Positions 22,817-34,099 of a stretch of 64,000 nucleotides of DNA are shown here, in pieces (the first letter of the stretch is position 1; every line of letters begins with the position of its first letter). The notes under the pieces were generated by a model. That model saw only the letters and a program-made list of their open reading frames with translations. It did not search any database and was not told the DNA's origin. Source of the stretch: Rubrivivax sp. SCN 71-131 (GTDB lineage: Bacteria; Pseudomonadota; Gammaproteobacteria; Burkholderiales; Burkholderiaceae_C); assembly GCA_001724995.1 (NCBI GenBank), contig MEFD01000019.1, positions 62,001 through 126,000 on the forward strand, in the 5' to 3' direction. Both the position numbers and the translations under genes were made by a program.

Positions 22817-23641
22817 TCAATACACCAGCCGATCCGGCCGCAGGTCGCGCAGGATGGTGGTGGCGATCTCCTCGATCGACTTGTGTGTCGACGACAGCCA
22901 GGAGATGCCCTCGCGGCGCATCATCGTCTCGGCCTCCTGGATCTCGAAGCGGCAGCTCTCCAGCGCCGCGTAGCGGCTTCCCGGGCGGCGCTCGTTGCGG
23001 ATCTGGGCCAGGCGCACCGGGTCGATGGTGAGCCCGAAGCACTTGCGCTTGTGCGGTGCCAGCAGCGAGGGCAGGCGCCCGCGCTCGAAGTCCTCGGGGA
23101 TGAGCGGGTAGTTGGCGGCCTTGATGCCGTGCTGCATCGCCAGGTAGAGCGAGGTCGGCGTCTTGCCGCAGCGGCTCACGCCCACGAGGATGACGTCGGC
23201 GACGTCGAGGTTGCGCGCGGACTGGCCGTCGTCGTGCGCGAGGCTGAAGTTGATGGCCTCGATGCGGTCGTGGTACTCGGCGCTCTTGCTCGCGTCGCTG
23301 AAGCGCCCCACGCGGTGGCTGCGCTTGATGCCGAACTCCTCTTCCAGCGGCTCGACGAAGCTGCGGAACATGTCCAGCACCAGGCCCTTGCAGCGCGGGT
23401 TGTCGATGAGGTCGCGCACCTCGTCGTTGACGAGGGTGAGGAAGACGATCGGGCGCCGCCCCTCGCGCAGCGCGACCTCGTCGATCTCGGCAGCGACCTG
23501 CACGGCCTTCTCGGCGCTGTCGATGAAGGGCCGGCGCACGTGCCGCGGCTGCGCCGGGAACTGGGCGAGGATGGAATTGCCGAAGGTCTCGGCGGTGATG
23601 CCGGTGCCGTCGGAGACGAAGAACACGGTACGTTCTGGCAT
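22817..23641 (-). CDS. ppsR: PEP synthase regulatory protein (bifunctional kinase/pyrophosphorylase, DUF299)
   Basis: The 274-residue protein inactivates PEP synthase by ADP-dependent phosphorylation of a Thr next to the catalytic His, and reactivates it by phosphate-dependent dephosphorylation. The P-loop-like motif GVSRCGKTPTSLYLA is at residues 154-168, and the N-terminal VFFVSDGTGITAETF is the family signature. It is divergent from ppsA, the usual arrangement, with 214 bp between the start codons. Confidence 0.96.
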   Translation of the reverse strand: MPERTVFFVSDGTGITAETFGNSILAQFPAQPRHVRRPFIDSAEKAVQVAAEIDEVALREGRRPIVFLTLVNDEVRDLIDNPRCKGLVLDMFRSFVEPLEEEFGIKRSHRVGRFSDASKSAEYHDRIEAINFSLAHDDGQSARNLDVADVILVGVSRCGKTPTSLYLAMQHGIKAANYPLIPEDFERGRLPSLLAPHKRKCFGLTIDPVRLAQIRNERRPGSRYAALESCRFEIQEAETMMRREGISWLSSTHKSIEEIATTILRDLRPDRLVY

Positions 23642-23855
23642 GAGGCCCCCGTTCGCGCGGGCCGATGCCGCGGCCGCAAGGCCATGATAAGGAAGATGTC
23701 CCTAGAATTCGGCCATCTCCTGCCCGCCTTCGGCCCTCCCGGGGCCAGCCGCGCGTGAACCTCCACGGCCAACGACTCGAATCCCAAAGCGCCTGCGCTG
23801 GGGGTCGCTGCGCGCATGCGGAAGCACCATTTTCTTCACGTCTCGGAGCTCTCCC
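23642..23855. promoter_or_regulatory. ppsR-ppsA divergent promoter region
   Basis: The 214-bp spacer must hold promoters for both genes. A TAGAAT hexamer at about 23703-23708 could be a -10 element for ppsA, but no good -35 is seen. The sequence just before ppsA (ACCATTTTCTTCACGTC, about 23826-23842) is relatively AT-rich. No clear palindrome was found. Confidence 0.4.
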
Positions 23856-26267
<2,412 letters not shown>

Positions 26268-26293
26268 GCCGCCGCGCCGGGCGGCGCCCGCGC

Positions 26294-26299
26294 TATACT
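26294..26299 (+). promoter_or_regulatory. -10 element candidate for the rpsF operon
   Basis: TATACT lies in a GC-rich context just after ppsA (CGCTATACTCC), a form common in betaproteobacterial ribosomal promoters. No clear -35 was found 17 bp upstream. Transcription from here would begin near 26306, directly before the leader hairpin. Confidence 0.55.
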
Positions 26300-26316
26300 C
26301 CAAGGCTTTTCCCTTG

Positions 26317-26349
26317 CCGCACCCGCCCGGACCGACGCCTGCGGGGCGG
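26317..26349 (+). promoter_or_regulatory. Candidate S6:S18-binding leader RNA of the rpsF operon
   Basis: The leader can fold into CCGC-(A bulge)-CCCGC paired with GCGGG-GCGG, closing a 14-nt loop that contains ACCGACG. Known rpsF leaders that bind the S6:S18 dimer share a hairpin with an unpaired CCG that mimics the S18 site on 16S rRNA. The stem, the CCG and the position 33 bp upstream of the rpsF ATG fit. It would let excess S6:S18 repress the operon. Confidence 0.5.
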
Positions 26350-26381
26350 CTTCCTGCCACAGGAATCCCCAAGGAGTGTTC

Positions 26382-26744
26382 ATGCGTCACTACGAGATCG
26401 TTCTCCTGATCCACCCGGATCAGAGCGAACAGGTTCCAGCCATGCTGGAACGCTACAAGGGCCTGGTCACCGCTGCCGGCGGCAAGGTGCACCGCGTCGA
26501 GGACTGGGGCCGGCGCCAGCTCGCCTACATGATCCAGAAGCTCGCCAAGGCCCACTACCTGTGCCTGAACATCGAGTGCAGCAAGGAAGTGCTGGACGAG
26601 CTCGAGACGGGCTTTCGCTTCAACGACGCCGTGCTGCGCCACCTGACCGTGAAGATGGAGAAGGCGGTCACCACGCCCTCGCCGATGATGAAGGCGGTCG
26701 AGCGCGAGGAAGCCCGCAAGGAGCGCCAGGAGGCCTCCGCCTGA
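26382..26744 (+). CDS. rpsF: 30S ribosomal protein S6
   Basis: The 120-residue protein begins [19 protein letters not shown], the S6 signature, and ends in a charged tail ([17 protein letters not shown]). It pairs with S18 on the 30S platform. AAGGAG (26371-26376) precedes the ATG at 26382, and a second in-frame ATG two codons upstream is not used on this basis. It heads the rpsF-priB-rpsR-rplI operon. Confidence 0.97.
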   Translation: MRHYEIVLLIHPDQSEQVPAMLERYKGLVTAAGGKVHRVEDWGRRQLAYMIQKLAKAHYLCLNIECSKEVLDELETGFRFNDAVLRHLTVKMEKAVTTPSPMMKAVEREEARKERQEASA

Positions 26745-26787
26745 GGCTTTCGGCCTCGGCTCCGTTGACGTCCGCAAGCCTTGTCCG

Positions 26788-27078
26788 ATGAATCGGTTGC
26801 TGCTGAGCGCACGACTGGTGGACCGGGCGGCGATGCGCTACACGCCCGCCGGATTGCCGGCTCTGGACATCGGCCTCGCGCACGAGTCGGAGCTGAGCGA
26901 GGACGGCAGGCCCCGCAAGGTCTCGATGGAGATGCGCGCGGTGGCCATCGGCGAGGTGACGCAGAGCCTGGCGGCGATGACGCTGGGCGAGACGGCGCTC
27001 TTTGCCGGCTTCGTCACCAGCGCGCGCAACGGACGCGGGCTTCTGCTGCACGTCACGCAGGTCGATCGGCAGGCTTGA
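26788..27078 (+). CDS. priB: Primosomal replication protein N (PriB)
   Basis: The 96-residue protein is a single OB-fold, SSB-like protein of the PriA-PriB-DnaT replication restart system (NRLLLSARLVDRAAMRYTPAGLP, then LFAGFVTSARNGRGLLLHV). Its place between rpsF and rpsR is the conserved beta/gammaproteobacterial arrangement. Confidence 0.93.
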   Translation: MNRLLLSARLVDRAAMRYTPAGLPALDIGLAHESELSEDGRPRKVSMEMRAVAIGEVTQSLAAMTLGETALFAGFVTSARNGRGLLLHVTQVDRQA

Positions 27079-27120
27079 TCGGCCCCATTCGGTTTCGATA
27101 CAGGATTTTGGAGAACTCTC

Positions 27121-27411
27121 ATGCCCCCACCCCGCGGTAAAGGTCGTGGTTCCAAGGACAAGCGTCCCCGTCGCAACTCGCAGTCGCTGCTCTTTCGTCG
27201 CAAGCGCTTCTGTCGCTTCACGGTCGCCAACGTCGAGCACATCGACTACAAGGAGCTCGACGTGTTGCGCGACTTCGTCGGCGAGAACGGCAAGATCACG
27301 CCCGCGCGCCTGACCGGCACGCGTGCGTTCTACCAGCGTCAGCTGACGACGGCGATCAAGCGCGCCCGTTTCCTGGCGCTGCTGCCGTACTCCGATCAAC
27401 ACAAGGTCTGA
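27121..27411 (+). CDS. rpsR: 30S ribosomal protein S18
   Basis: The 96-residue protein has a basic N-terminal extension ([20 protein letters not shown]) before the S18 core ([17 protein letters not shown], then [21 protein letters not shown]). It binds 16S rRNA together with S6. It lies in the rpsF operon between priB and rplI. Confidence 0.97.
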   Translation: MPPPRGKGRGSKDKRPRRNSQSLLFRRKRFCRFTVANVEHIDYKELDVLRDFVGENGKITPARLTGTRAFYQRQLTTAIKRARFLALLPYSDQHKV

Positions 27412-27424
27412 GCGGAGGTTCGAC

Positions 27425-27877
27425 ATGCAAGTGATTCTTCTGGAGAAGGTCGGCAAGCTCGGCAACCTCGGCGACGTCGTCAAGGTCAAGGAGGGCTATG
27501 CCCGCAACTTCCTGATCCCGCAGCGGCTGGCGCGTCGTGCCACCGAAGCGGCGATCCAGGAATTCCAGGCGCGCCGCGCGGAGCTCGAGCAGGCCGCCGC
27601 GGCCAAGCTCGCCGCGGCACAGGCGTTGGGCGAGCAGCTCGCCGGCAAGAACGTGCGCATCGCGCAGAAGGCCGGCGTCGACGGACGCCTGTTCGGTTCG
27701 GTCACCAACGCCGACATCGCGGCCGCGCTCACGGCGCTCGGCCTGCAGGTGGCCAAGGCGCAGGTGCGCATGCCCGACGGCCCGCTGAAGACCGTCGGCG
27801 AGTTCCCGGTGCAGGTCGCCGCGCACACCGACGTCGTCGTCGAGGTCAGCGTGCAGGTGGTGGCGCAGGCCGACTGA
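27425..27877 (+). CDS. rplI: 50S ribosomal protein L9
   Basis: The 150-residue protein begins [19 protein letters not shown] and has the [12 protein letters not shown] rRNA-binding motif, the long connecting helix rich in Ala/Glu, and the C-terminal domain ([16 protein letters not shown]). It ends the rpsF operon, and a hairpin follows. Confidence 0.97.
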   Translation: MQVILLEKVGKLGNLGDVVKVKEGYARNFLIPQRLARRATEAAIQEFQARRAELEQAAAAKLAAAQALGEQLAGKNVRIAQKAGVDGRLFGSVTNADIAAALTALGLQVAKAQVRMPDGPLKTVGEFPVQVAAHTDVVVEVSVQVVAQAD

Positions 27878-27901
27878 GCGTCTCCGCGCCCCTGTCGTAC
27901 C

Positions 27902-27928
27902 CGAAGGCCGGCTTGCAGCCGGCCTTCG
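27902..27928 (+). terminator. Hairpin downstream of rplI
   Basis: An 11-bp perfect stem CGAAGGCCGGC / GCCGGCCTTCG with a TTGCA loop lies 25 bp after the rplI stop. The tail (TCGCTTTC) is only weakly T-rich, so termination may be partial. Confidence 0.6.
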
Positions 27929-28070
27929 TCGCTTTCACCCGCCCGCGCCCGCCCGCGCGCGCTCCGGGGCAGTCGCGGCCCTGGCACGGTGCCGATTTCC
28001 CCAGCGCACCCCCCACTTTTCCCCAGGCCTGTCCACAGGGCGGACGCGGCGGCTGGGGCATGATTGCCCG

Positions 28071-29489
28071 ATGACGATGCTGCAAGATCCCCGCGATGCC
28101 TTTGCCCAGCCGCGCGACGACGAGGTGGCGCGGCTGCGCGTGCCGCCGCACTCGGTCGAGGCCGAGCAGAGCGTGCTCGGCGGCCTCCTGCTCGACAACC
28201 TCGCCTGGGACCGCGCCGCCGACCTGCTCGGCGAGAGCGACTTCTACCGCTGGGAGCACAAGCAGATCTTCGCCGCCGTCGGCGCGCTCATCAACGCGAG
28301 CAAGCCGGCCGACGTGATCACCGTCTTCGAGCAGCTGCAGTCGCTGGGCAAGGCCGAGGACTGCGGCGGCCTGGCCTACCTCAACGCGCTCGCGCAGAGC
28401 GTGCCGAGTGCGGCCAACCTGCGCCGCTATGCCGAGATCGTGCGTGAACGCGCGATCCTGAGGAAGCTCATCGCCGCCAGCGACGAGATCGCCACCACCG
28501 CCTTCAACCCGCAGGGCCGCGCGGTGACGCAGATCCTCGACGAGGCGGAGGGCCGCATCTTCAAGATCGGCGAGGAGGGTTCCCGGCAGCGCCAGGGCAT
28601 GCAGAGCATGGACAAGCTCGTCGTGGCGCTGCTGGACCGCGTCAACGAGCTGCACGAGAACGGTGCCGAGGAAGTCACCGGCGTGCGCACCGGCTTCTAC
28701 GACCTCGACCGCATGACCGCCGGGCTGCAGAAGGGAGACCTGATCGTGCTCGCTGCGCGCCCCTCGATGGGCAAGACGGCGTTCGCGCTCAACATGGCGG
28801 AGCATGTGGCGGTGGCCGAAGGCCTGCCGGTGCTCGTGTTCTCGATGGAGATGGGCGCGGCACAGCTTGCGCTGCGCATGGTGGGCTCACTCGGCCGCAT
28901 CGACCAGTCGGGCCTGCGCACCGGGCGCTTGAGCGACCAGGACTGGGAGCGGCTGGCGACCGCGGTCGACCGGCTGCGCAACGTCCAGCTCTTCATCGAC
29001 GAGACGCCGGCGCTCAACGCGGCCGAGCTGCGCGCGCGCGCGCGGCGCATGGCGCGCCAGTTCGGCGGCACCCTGGGCCTCATCGTCGTCGACTACCTGC
29101 AGCTGATGAGCGGTTCCGGCAGCGGCAGCGAGGAGAACCGTGCCACCGAGATCGGCGAGATCAGCCGCGGCCTGAAGGCGCTGGCCAAGGAGCTGCAGTG
29201 CCCGGTGATCGCGCTCTCGCAGCTCAATCGCTCGGTCGAGTCGCGCAACGACAAGCGGCCGATGATGAGCGACCTGCGCGAGTCCGGCGCCATCGAGCAG
29301 GATGCCGACGTCATCATGTTCATCTACCGCGACGACTACTACAACAAGGACTCCAAGGAGCCCGGCGTCGCCGAGATCGTCATCGGCAAGCAGCGCAATG
29401 GCCCGGTGGGCACGGTCAAGCTGACCTTCCTGAAGCCGCTCACCAAGTTCGACAACCTCGCCCCCGGCAGCATCGGCGAGGAATACTGA
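28071..29489 (+). CDS. dnaB: Replicative DNA helicase DnaB
   Basis: The 472-residue hexameric helicase unwinds DNA at the replication fork. The N-terminal domain starts at VPPHSVEAEQSVLGGLLLD; the RecA-like domain shows Walker A AARPSMGKTAF, Walker B LIVVDYLQLM, and SDLRESGAIEQDADV near the C terminus. It follows the rpsF operon as in many betaproteobacteria. An upstream GTCCACAGG-type sequence (about 28029-28040) resembles half of a DnaA box. Confidence 0.97.
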   Translation: MTMLQDPRDAFAQPRDDEVARLRVPPHSVEAEQSVLGGLLLDNLAWDRAADLLGESDFYRWEHKQIFAAVGALINASKPADVITVFEQLQSLGKAEDCGGLAYLNALAQSVPSAANLRRYAEIVRERAILRKLIAASDEIATTAFNPQGRAVTQILDEAEGRIFKIGEEGSRQRQGMQSMDKLVVALLDRVNELHENGAEEVTGVRTGFYDLDRMTAGLQKGDLIVLAARPSMGKTAFALNMAEHVAVAEGLPVLVFSMEMGAAQLALRMVGSLGRIDQSGLRTGRLSDQDWERLATAVDRLRNVQLFIDETPALNAAELRARARRMARQFGGTLGLIVVDYLQLMSGSGSGSEENRATEIGEISRGLKALAKELQCPVIALSQLNRSVESRNDKRPMMSDLRESGAIEQDADVIMFIYRDDYYNKDSKEPGVAEIVIGKQRNGPVGTVKLTFLKPLTKFDNLAPGSIGEEY

Positions 29490-29527
29490 GCCCGGCCGGG
29501 CCCGGGCCGGGCCGCGGCGCGGCGACG

Positions 29528-29998
29528 TCAGCGCGCCTTGGTGTGCGGGCTGACGTAGTCGCCGACGGTCGTGCGGAAGGCGACGTTGAGCCGGTTCCAG
29601 CCGTTGATCGCGATGATGGCCATCGTCAGGTCGACGAGCGCCTTCTCGTCGAAGTGCGCGCGGGCCTCGATGTAGACCGCATCGGGCACGTCGTGCACGT
29701 CGGCGAGCTTCGTCAGCGCCTCGGTCCAGGCCAGCGCGGCGCGCTCGCGCGGGGTGTAGCAGGGGGCGTCGCGCCACGCCGGCAGCAGGTACAGGCGCTG
29801 CTCGCTCTCGCCCATCGCGCGCGCATCCTTGGTGTGCATGTCCAGGCACCAGGCGCAGCCGTTGATCTGCGAGGCGCGCGACTTCACCAGCTCGAGCAGC
29901 GAGTCCTCCAGGCCGCTCTTGTTGACGGCGAACTGCATCTGCAGCATGGCCTGGAAGCCGGCGGGAGAGGCGGTCTTGTAGTCGAGTCGTTGTTCCAT
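29528..29998 (-). CDS. AhpD-like carboxymuconolactone decarboxylase family protein
   Basis: The 156-residue protein has the AhpD core motif CxxCxxxH as CAWCLDMH within SRASQINGCAW, the redox Cys pair of alkylhydroperoxidase-like proteins, and the helical segment ALAWTEALTKLADV. Such proteins reduce peroxides or have unassigned redox roles. The start at 29998 is chosen because MEQRLDYKTASPAGF is the typical beginning. It lies 35 bp downstream of ppa on the same strand and is convergent with dnaB. Confidence 0.88.
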   Translation of the reverse strand: MEQRLDYKTASPAGFQAMLQMQFAVNKSGLEDSLLELVKSRASQINGCAWCLDMHTKDARAMGESEQRLYLLPAWRDAPCYTPRERAALAWTEALTKLADVHDVPDAVYIEARAHFDEKALVDLTMAIIAINGWNRLNVAFRTTVGDYVSPHTKAR

Positions 29999-30033
29999 CG
30001 GGATATTCCGTCCGTGGCATCGGGGGGTTCTGC

Positions 30034-30582
30034 TCAGCCGGCCTTCGCGTCCTCGGTCCGGCGCGCGCGCGCGATGGCCTCGACGATCAGGCGCTGCGCC
30101 TCTTCGACCTCGCCCCAACCGTCGAACTTCACCCACTTGCCAGGCTCGAGGTCCTTGTAGTGGGAGAAGAAGTGCTCGATCTGCCGGCGCGTGATCTCGG
30201 GCAGGTCGGCGGCGGTCTTGATGTGCGCGTAGCGCTGCGTCAGGCGCGTCGTCGGCACGGCGATGATCTTCTCGTCGCCGCCGGCTTCGTCGGTCATCTT
30301 CAGCACGCCGACGGGCCGCACGGCGATCGCTGCCCCGGGCATCAGCGGGCGCGTGTTGGCCACCAGCACGTCGCAGGGGTCGCCGTCCTCCGACAGGGTG
30401 TGCGGGATGAAGCCGTAGTTGCCCGGGTAGCGCATGGGCGTGTAGAGGAAGCGGTCGACGACCAGCATGCAGGCGGCCTTGTCGAGCTCGTACTTGATCG
30501 GCTCGCCGCCGATCGGGACTTCGATGACGACGTTGACTTCGCGCGGCGGGTCATCGCCGATCGGCAATTGCTCGAGGAACAT
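30034..30582 (-). CDS. ppa: Inorganic pyrophosphatase (family I)
   Basis: The soluble enzyme hydrolyses pyrophosphate and drives biosynthetic reactions. The 182-residue protein shows [17 protein letters not shown], the signature [10 protein letters not shown] with its Mg-binding Asp residues, and [15 protein letters not shown]. The upstream spacer of 98 bp to the LVIVD gene is GC-rich and gives no clear promoter. Confidence 0.97.
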   Translation of the reverse strand: MFLEQLPIGDDPPREVNVVIEVPIGGEPIKYELDKAACMLVVDRFLYTPMRYPGNYGFIPHTLSEDGDPCDVLVANTRPLMPGAAIAVRPVGVLKMTDEAGGDEKIIAVPTTRLTQRYAHIKTAADLPEITRRQIEHFFSHYKDLEPGKWVKFDGWGEVEEAQRLIVEAIARARRTEDAKAG

Positions 30583-30680
30583 GGCGTCTTCCCCTTCCTT
30601 GGGTAGCGGTGCTGTGCGACGTGCGGCCAGTCTAGGTCATTCGCCCTTCGCCGATCTGACGCCTCCGATCCGACGCCGGC

Positions 30681-31925
30681 TCAGCCTGCGTACTCGATGA
30701 TCTCGAGGCCGGCGTTGTAGTCGGTGGCGTAGACCAGCCCCTGCGCGTCGACGAAGACGTCGGCCGACTGGATCACGCGCGGGCGGTTCGGGCGCTTGTC
30801 GAGGATGCGCTGCGGCGCCGCCGGCACGAGCGCAGCCGTTTCCACCGGGCGATACGGGTCGCGGATGTCGAAGGCCCGGATGCCCGCGTTCTGCCAGGTG
30901 GCGAACACCAGCGTGTCGGAGACGAAGCTCCCCGGGCGGTTCTCGTGCAGGTTGTGCGGTCCGAAGTGGCCGCCCTTGGCGACGTAGTCGGCCTCGGTGG
31001 GGATGGGGAAGGTCGAGATGCTGATCGGGTTCGCGGGCTCGCGGATGTCGAACACCCAGGTGTGCTTGCGACCGTCTTCCTCGCCGTCGAGCACCGCCTC
31101 GTCGGCCACCACCAGCAGGCCGCGATCGACCAGCGGCAGCGCCGAGTGCGTGCCGCCGCCGTAGGGCGGACACCAGTTCAGGTGCCTGATGAGCCTGGGG
31201 GCCGCGCGATCGGCGACGTCCAGCAGCGTGAGCCCGCCGTCGCGCCAGCAGGCGTAGGCCGTATCGCCCTGCACCAGCGCGTGATGCAGGGCCCAGCGCC
31301 GGCCCTCGGGCGCCTGGCCGATCTCGCCCGCGGCGCGGTTCATGCCCGGCAGCCACCAGCGGCCGACGAGTCGCGGGCGCGTCGGGTCGGCCAGGTCGAT
31401 GGTGACGAAGATGTAGTCGGAGAAGCCGTCGAGCAGCGCGGAGGCGTAGGCCCAGCGCCCACCCACGTACCAGAGTCGGTGCAGGCCTACGCCTTCGACG
31501 TCGAGCTGTCCGATCCCGCGCGGCTGGTCGGGCGTCGAGATGTCGTAGACCGTCATCCCCGCGCTCCAGGCGCGGGCGCGCGTCGTGCCGTGCACCGATT
31601 CGGCCATCGACCTCGTGTAGTACGCGCGCTCGTCGGCGAAGGCTTCGACGCCGGCGAAGAGGTCCAGCGCGTTGATGACGAGCAGCAGGTCGTCGTGCGC
31701 CTGCAGGTGGATGTTCCAGGTATTGGGCGGCGCCGGCACGTAGCTGACCTTGCCGGGTCGCCGCGGGTCGCGCACGTCGACGATGGAGAAGCCCTGCGAC
31801 CACGGATGGCCGACGTAGGCATGGCCGCGGTGCACCATGAGTTGCAGCCCGTCGCCGCGCCCGCCGATGTCGGAGTGTCCGATCAGCTTCATGTTGCGGG
31901 CGTAGTCCGGAGTCGGCAGGCTCAT
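30681..31925 (-). CDS. LVIVD-repeat beta-propeller protein of unknown function
   Basis: The 414-residue protein lacks a signal peptide, so it is probably cytoplasmic. It contains repeated segments of the LVIVD type, such as FSIVDVRDPRRPGKVSY, MTVYDISTPDQPRGIG and IRAFDIRDPYRPVE, spaced as blades of a propeller. His residues recur at the blade ends (WNIHLQAHDD, VGLHRLWY, LHHALVQGD, GGTHSALP, FGPHNLHENRP), which could line a metal-binding centre. That is an inference only. It is the last gene of a ribose-type ABC operon, 52 bp after the binding protein gene, and may act on the imported compound. No activity can be assigned. Confidence 0.8.
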   Translation of the reverse strand: MSLPTPDYARNMKLIGHSDIGGRGDGLQLMVHRGHAYVGHPWSQGFSIVDVRDPRRPGKVSYVPAPPNTWNIHLQAHDDLLLVINALDLFAGVEAFADERAYYTRSMAESVHGTTRARAWSAGMTVYDISTPDQPRGIGQLDVEGVGLHRLWYVGGRWAYASALLDGFSDYIFVTIDLADPTRPRLVGRWWLPGMNRAAGEIGQAPEGRRWALHHALVQGDTAYACWRDGGLTLLDVADRAAPRLIRHLNWCPPYGGGTHSALPLVDRGLLVVADEAVLDGEEDGRKHTWVFDIREPANPISISTFPIPTEADYVAKGGHFGPHNLHENRPGSFVSDTLVFATWQNAGIRAFDIRDPYRPVETAALVPAAPQRILDKRPNRPRVIQSADVFVDAQGLVYATDYNAGLEIIEYAG

Positions 31926-31977
31926 GGTGTGCTCGTGCGGTCGATCGCGCGGGGTTCGCGGCGTGGGTCTGGCCGGC

Positions 31978-33027
31978 CTACTTGCCGGCGGGGATCCACG
32001 CGGCAGTCGCCGCATCGCTCTTCTGGAAGGCGGGGAACTTCTTCTGCAGGTCCTCGATGGTGGCGATCTTGTTCTTCAGCAGGTCGTCGCGCGTCACGAG
32101 CGTGGGCTTGAGCATGACCGAGCGGCCCGGGAACTGGCCGGCGATGGCCAGCGACACCGCGCGCACCGAAACCTCGCCGACGACCGCCGCGTTGGTCGCC
32201 GCAGTGGCCATCCAGGCGCTGTCGGGCTCGGTCATGAGCTGGATGTCGGCGGTGGAGATGTCGACGCCGTAGATCTTCACCTTCTTCGAGATGCCAAGTT
32301 CGTCGATGGCCAGCTTCACGCCCTTGGCGAACTCGTCCCAGGGCGTGAAGACGACGGCGATGTCCGGGTTGGCGCGCAGCACGGCCTTGGTCTGGTCGGC
32401 CACCGACGCGGGTACGGTGTCGTTGACGACGCCCCACACCGCCTTCTCCTTCAGGCCGTGCTTGCCGATGAACTCCTTCCACACCGCGTAGCGGCGGTCC
32501 AGCGGCGCGAAGCCGGCGACGTAGACGGCGCCGCCGGTAAAGCCCTTGCCCTTGTCCTTCACCGCCTGCTCGAGCACCAGGCGCGCCATGTCGGCGTCGC
32601 TCTGCTCGATCTGCGGGATCTTGGGGTTGTCGAGGTTGACGTCGTAGGCGACGACCTTGATGCCGGCGTCCAGCGCCTTCTGCGCGACGTCCTTCAGCAC
32701 CTCGGGGCGGCCGTTGTTGATGATGATGCCGTCCACGCGCAGGTTGATCGCCTGCTGGATCAGGTTGCGCTGGGTGTCGTTGTCGTTGCGCGCCTGCGAA
32801 AGCGTGAGCTTCACGCCCAGGGCGTCGGCCTGGCGCTTGACGCCGGCCTCGAAGGCCTGCAGCCAGTCGCCCGCACCCAGGAAGCTGACCGCGGCGATCT
32901 TCACGCCGCCCTTGTCGAAGGGTGCCGGTGCACCCTTCAGGCCTTGCGCCTGCGCGGCCAGCGCGAAGGTTGCCGCGAACGTGGCCGCGGCGGCGGCGGC
33001 GAACAGGGGCTTGGTGACGTGCTTCAT
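31978..33027 (-). CDS. Ribose/LacI-type periplasmic sugar-binding protein of an ABC importer
   Basis: The 349-residue protein has a signal peptide (MKHVTKPLFAAAAAATFAAT, cleavage likely after AAQAQ) and a type I periplasmic binding fold: VKIAAVSFLGAGDWLQAFEAG, DGIIINNGRPEVLKDV, DIAVVFTPWDEFAKGV and VKIYGVDISTADIQLM. It should deliver a sugar or similar polar ligand to the adjacent permease. The ligand cannot be read from sequence. ATPase, permease and binding protein are in the usual order on the minus strand. Confidence 0.9.
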   Translation of the reverse strand: MKHVTKPLFAAAAAATFAATFALAAQAQGLKGAPAPFDKGGVKIAAVSFLGAGDWLQAFEAGVKRQADALGVKLTLSQARNDNDTQRNLIQQAINLRVDGIIINNGRPEVLKDVAQKALDAGIKVVAYDVNLDNPKIPQIEQSDADMARLVLEQAVKDKGKGFTGGAVYVAGFAPLDRRYAVWKEFIGKHGLKEKAVWGVVNDTVPASVADQTKAVLRANPDIAVVFTPWDEFAKGVKLAIDELGISKKVKIYGVDISTADIQLMTEPDSAWMATAATNAAVVGEVSVRAVSLAIAGQFPGRSVMLKPTLVTRDDLLKNKIATIEDLQKKFPAFQKSDAATAAWIPAGK

Positions 33028-33082
33028 CTCGTTCTCCTCGGGGTGGTTCGGGGTCGGGAAAGGGAGGCGGGGCGCAAGCGCC

Positions 33083-34099
33083 TCAGCCGCGCGTGCGCGC
33101 GATGCCGTAGGTGAGGGCGAGCGCGCCGACGAGCACCGCTCCCTTCACGAAATCCTGCGTGTAGTAGGGTGCATTGAGCATGGTCAGGCCGTTGAGCAGC
33201 ACGCCGACGAAGACGGCGCCGACGACGGCACCGAGCACGTTGGGCCGGCGCAGGCCGAGCACGGCAAAGCCGATCAGCGCCGCGGCCACCGAATCCATGA
33301 GCAGCGAGGCGCCCGAGGACACGTCGCCGCGCCCCACCCGCGCGGCCACGACGATGCCGCCCAGCGAGGCCAGCGTGCCCGAGATGACGTAGGCCCAGGT
33401 GCGCAGCCGCTCGGTGGCGCCGCCGGCCAGCCTTGTCGCCATCTCGTTGCCGCCGGTGGCAAAGAGCAGCCGCCCAAAGCGCGTGCGCTCGGTCAGCACG
33501 TGCAGCACGATGGCGACGACGGCGAGGATGACGACCGGCAGCGGCACGACGTCGAACAGCAGCGAGCGGCCGATGCGCAGGAAGTCCGGGTCGTAGCGCC
33601 CCGGCGCCGTCGAGCCGTCGGGCAGGATGAGGCCGCTGGCGATCGAGCGCCCGCCGGTGGGGATGAGCTGCAGGCCGCTGAGCAGGAACATCATCGAGAG
33701 CGTGGCCAGCAGGTCGGGCACCTTCAGCCGCACGATGAGCAGCGCGTTGAGCAGGCCGACGCAAGCCCCCAGCAGCAGCACCAGCAGCACGGTCCAGAAC
33801 GCGCCGAGTTGCCAGACGATCATCGCGTAGCTCGCCGCCATCACGCTCGAGGCCGCGACTGCGCCGATCGAGAGGTCGAAGCCACCCACCGCCAGCGTCA
33901 GCGTCACGCCCGCGCCAAGGATGGCCACCACCGCCACCGCCTGCAGGATGCTCATCAGGTTGTCGATCTGGATGAAGGCCGGCTGCGCGACCGCGAAGCC
34001 GGCGATCATCAGCGCCAGCAACACGAATACCGCGCTTCGCCGCAGCGCTTCGAGCAGGTCGGGTCCGGGGGCCGTGGGTTTGTCGTTTGCGTTCGTCAT
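33083..34099 (-). CDS. Ribose-type ABC importer permease (RbsC/BPD_transp_2 family)
   Basis: The 338-residue membrane protein has about eight to ten helices and the BPD_transp_2 motifs LAVGGFDLSIGAVAA and FATGGNEMATRLAGG. It should form the homodimeric channel of the importer. The ATG overlaps the TGA of the ATPase gene (ATGA), implying translational coupling. Confidence 0.9.
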   Translation of the reverse strand: MTNANDKPTAPGPDLLEALRRSAVFVLLALMIAGFAVAQPAFIQIDNLMSILQAVAVVAILGAGVTLTLAVGGFDLSIGAVAASSVMAASYAMIVWQLGAFWTVLLVLLLGACVGLLNALLIVRLKVPDLLATLSMMFLLSGLQLIPTGGRSIASGLILPDGSTAPGRYDPDFLRIGRSLLFDVVPLPVVILAVVAIVLHVLTERTRFGRLLFATGGNEMATRLAGGATERLRTWAYVISGTLASLGGIVVAARVGRGDVSSGASLLMDSVAAALIGFAVLGLRRPNVLGAVVGAVFVGVLLNGLTMLNAPYYTQDFVKGAVLVGALALTYGIARTRG

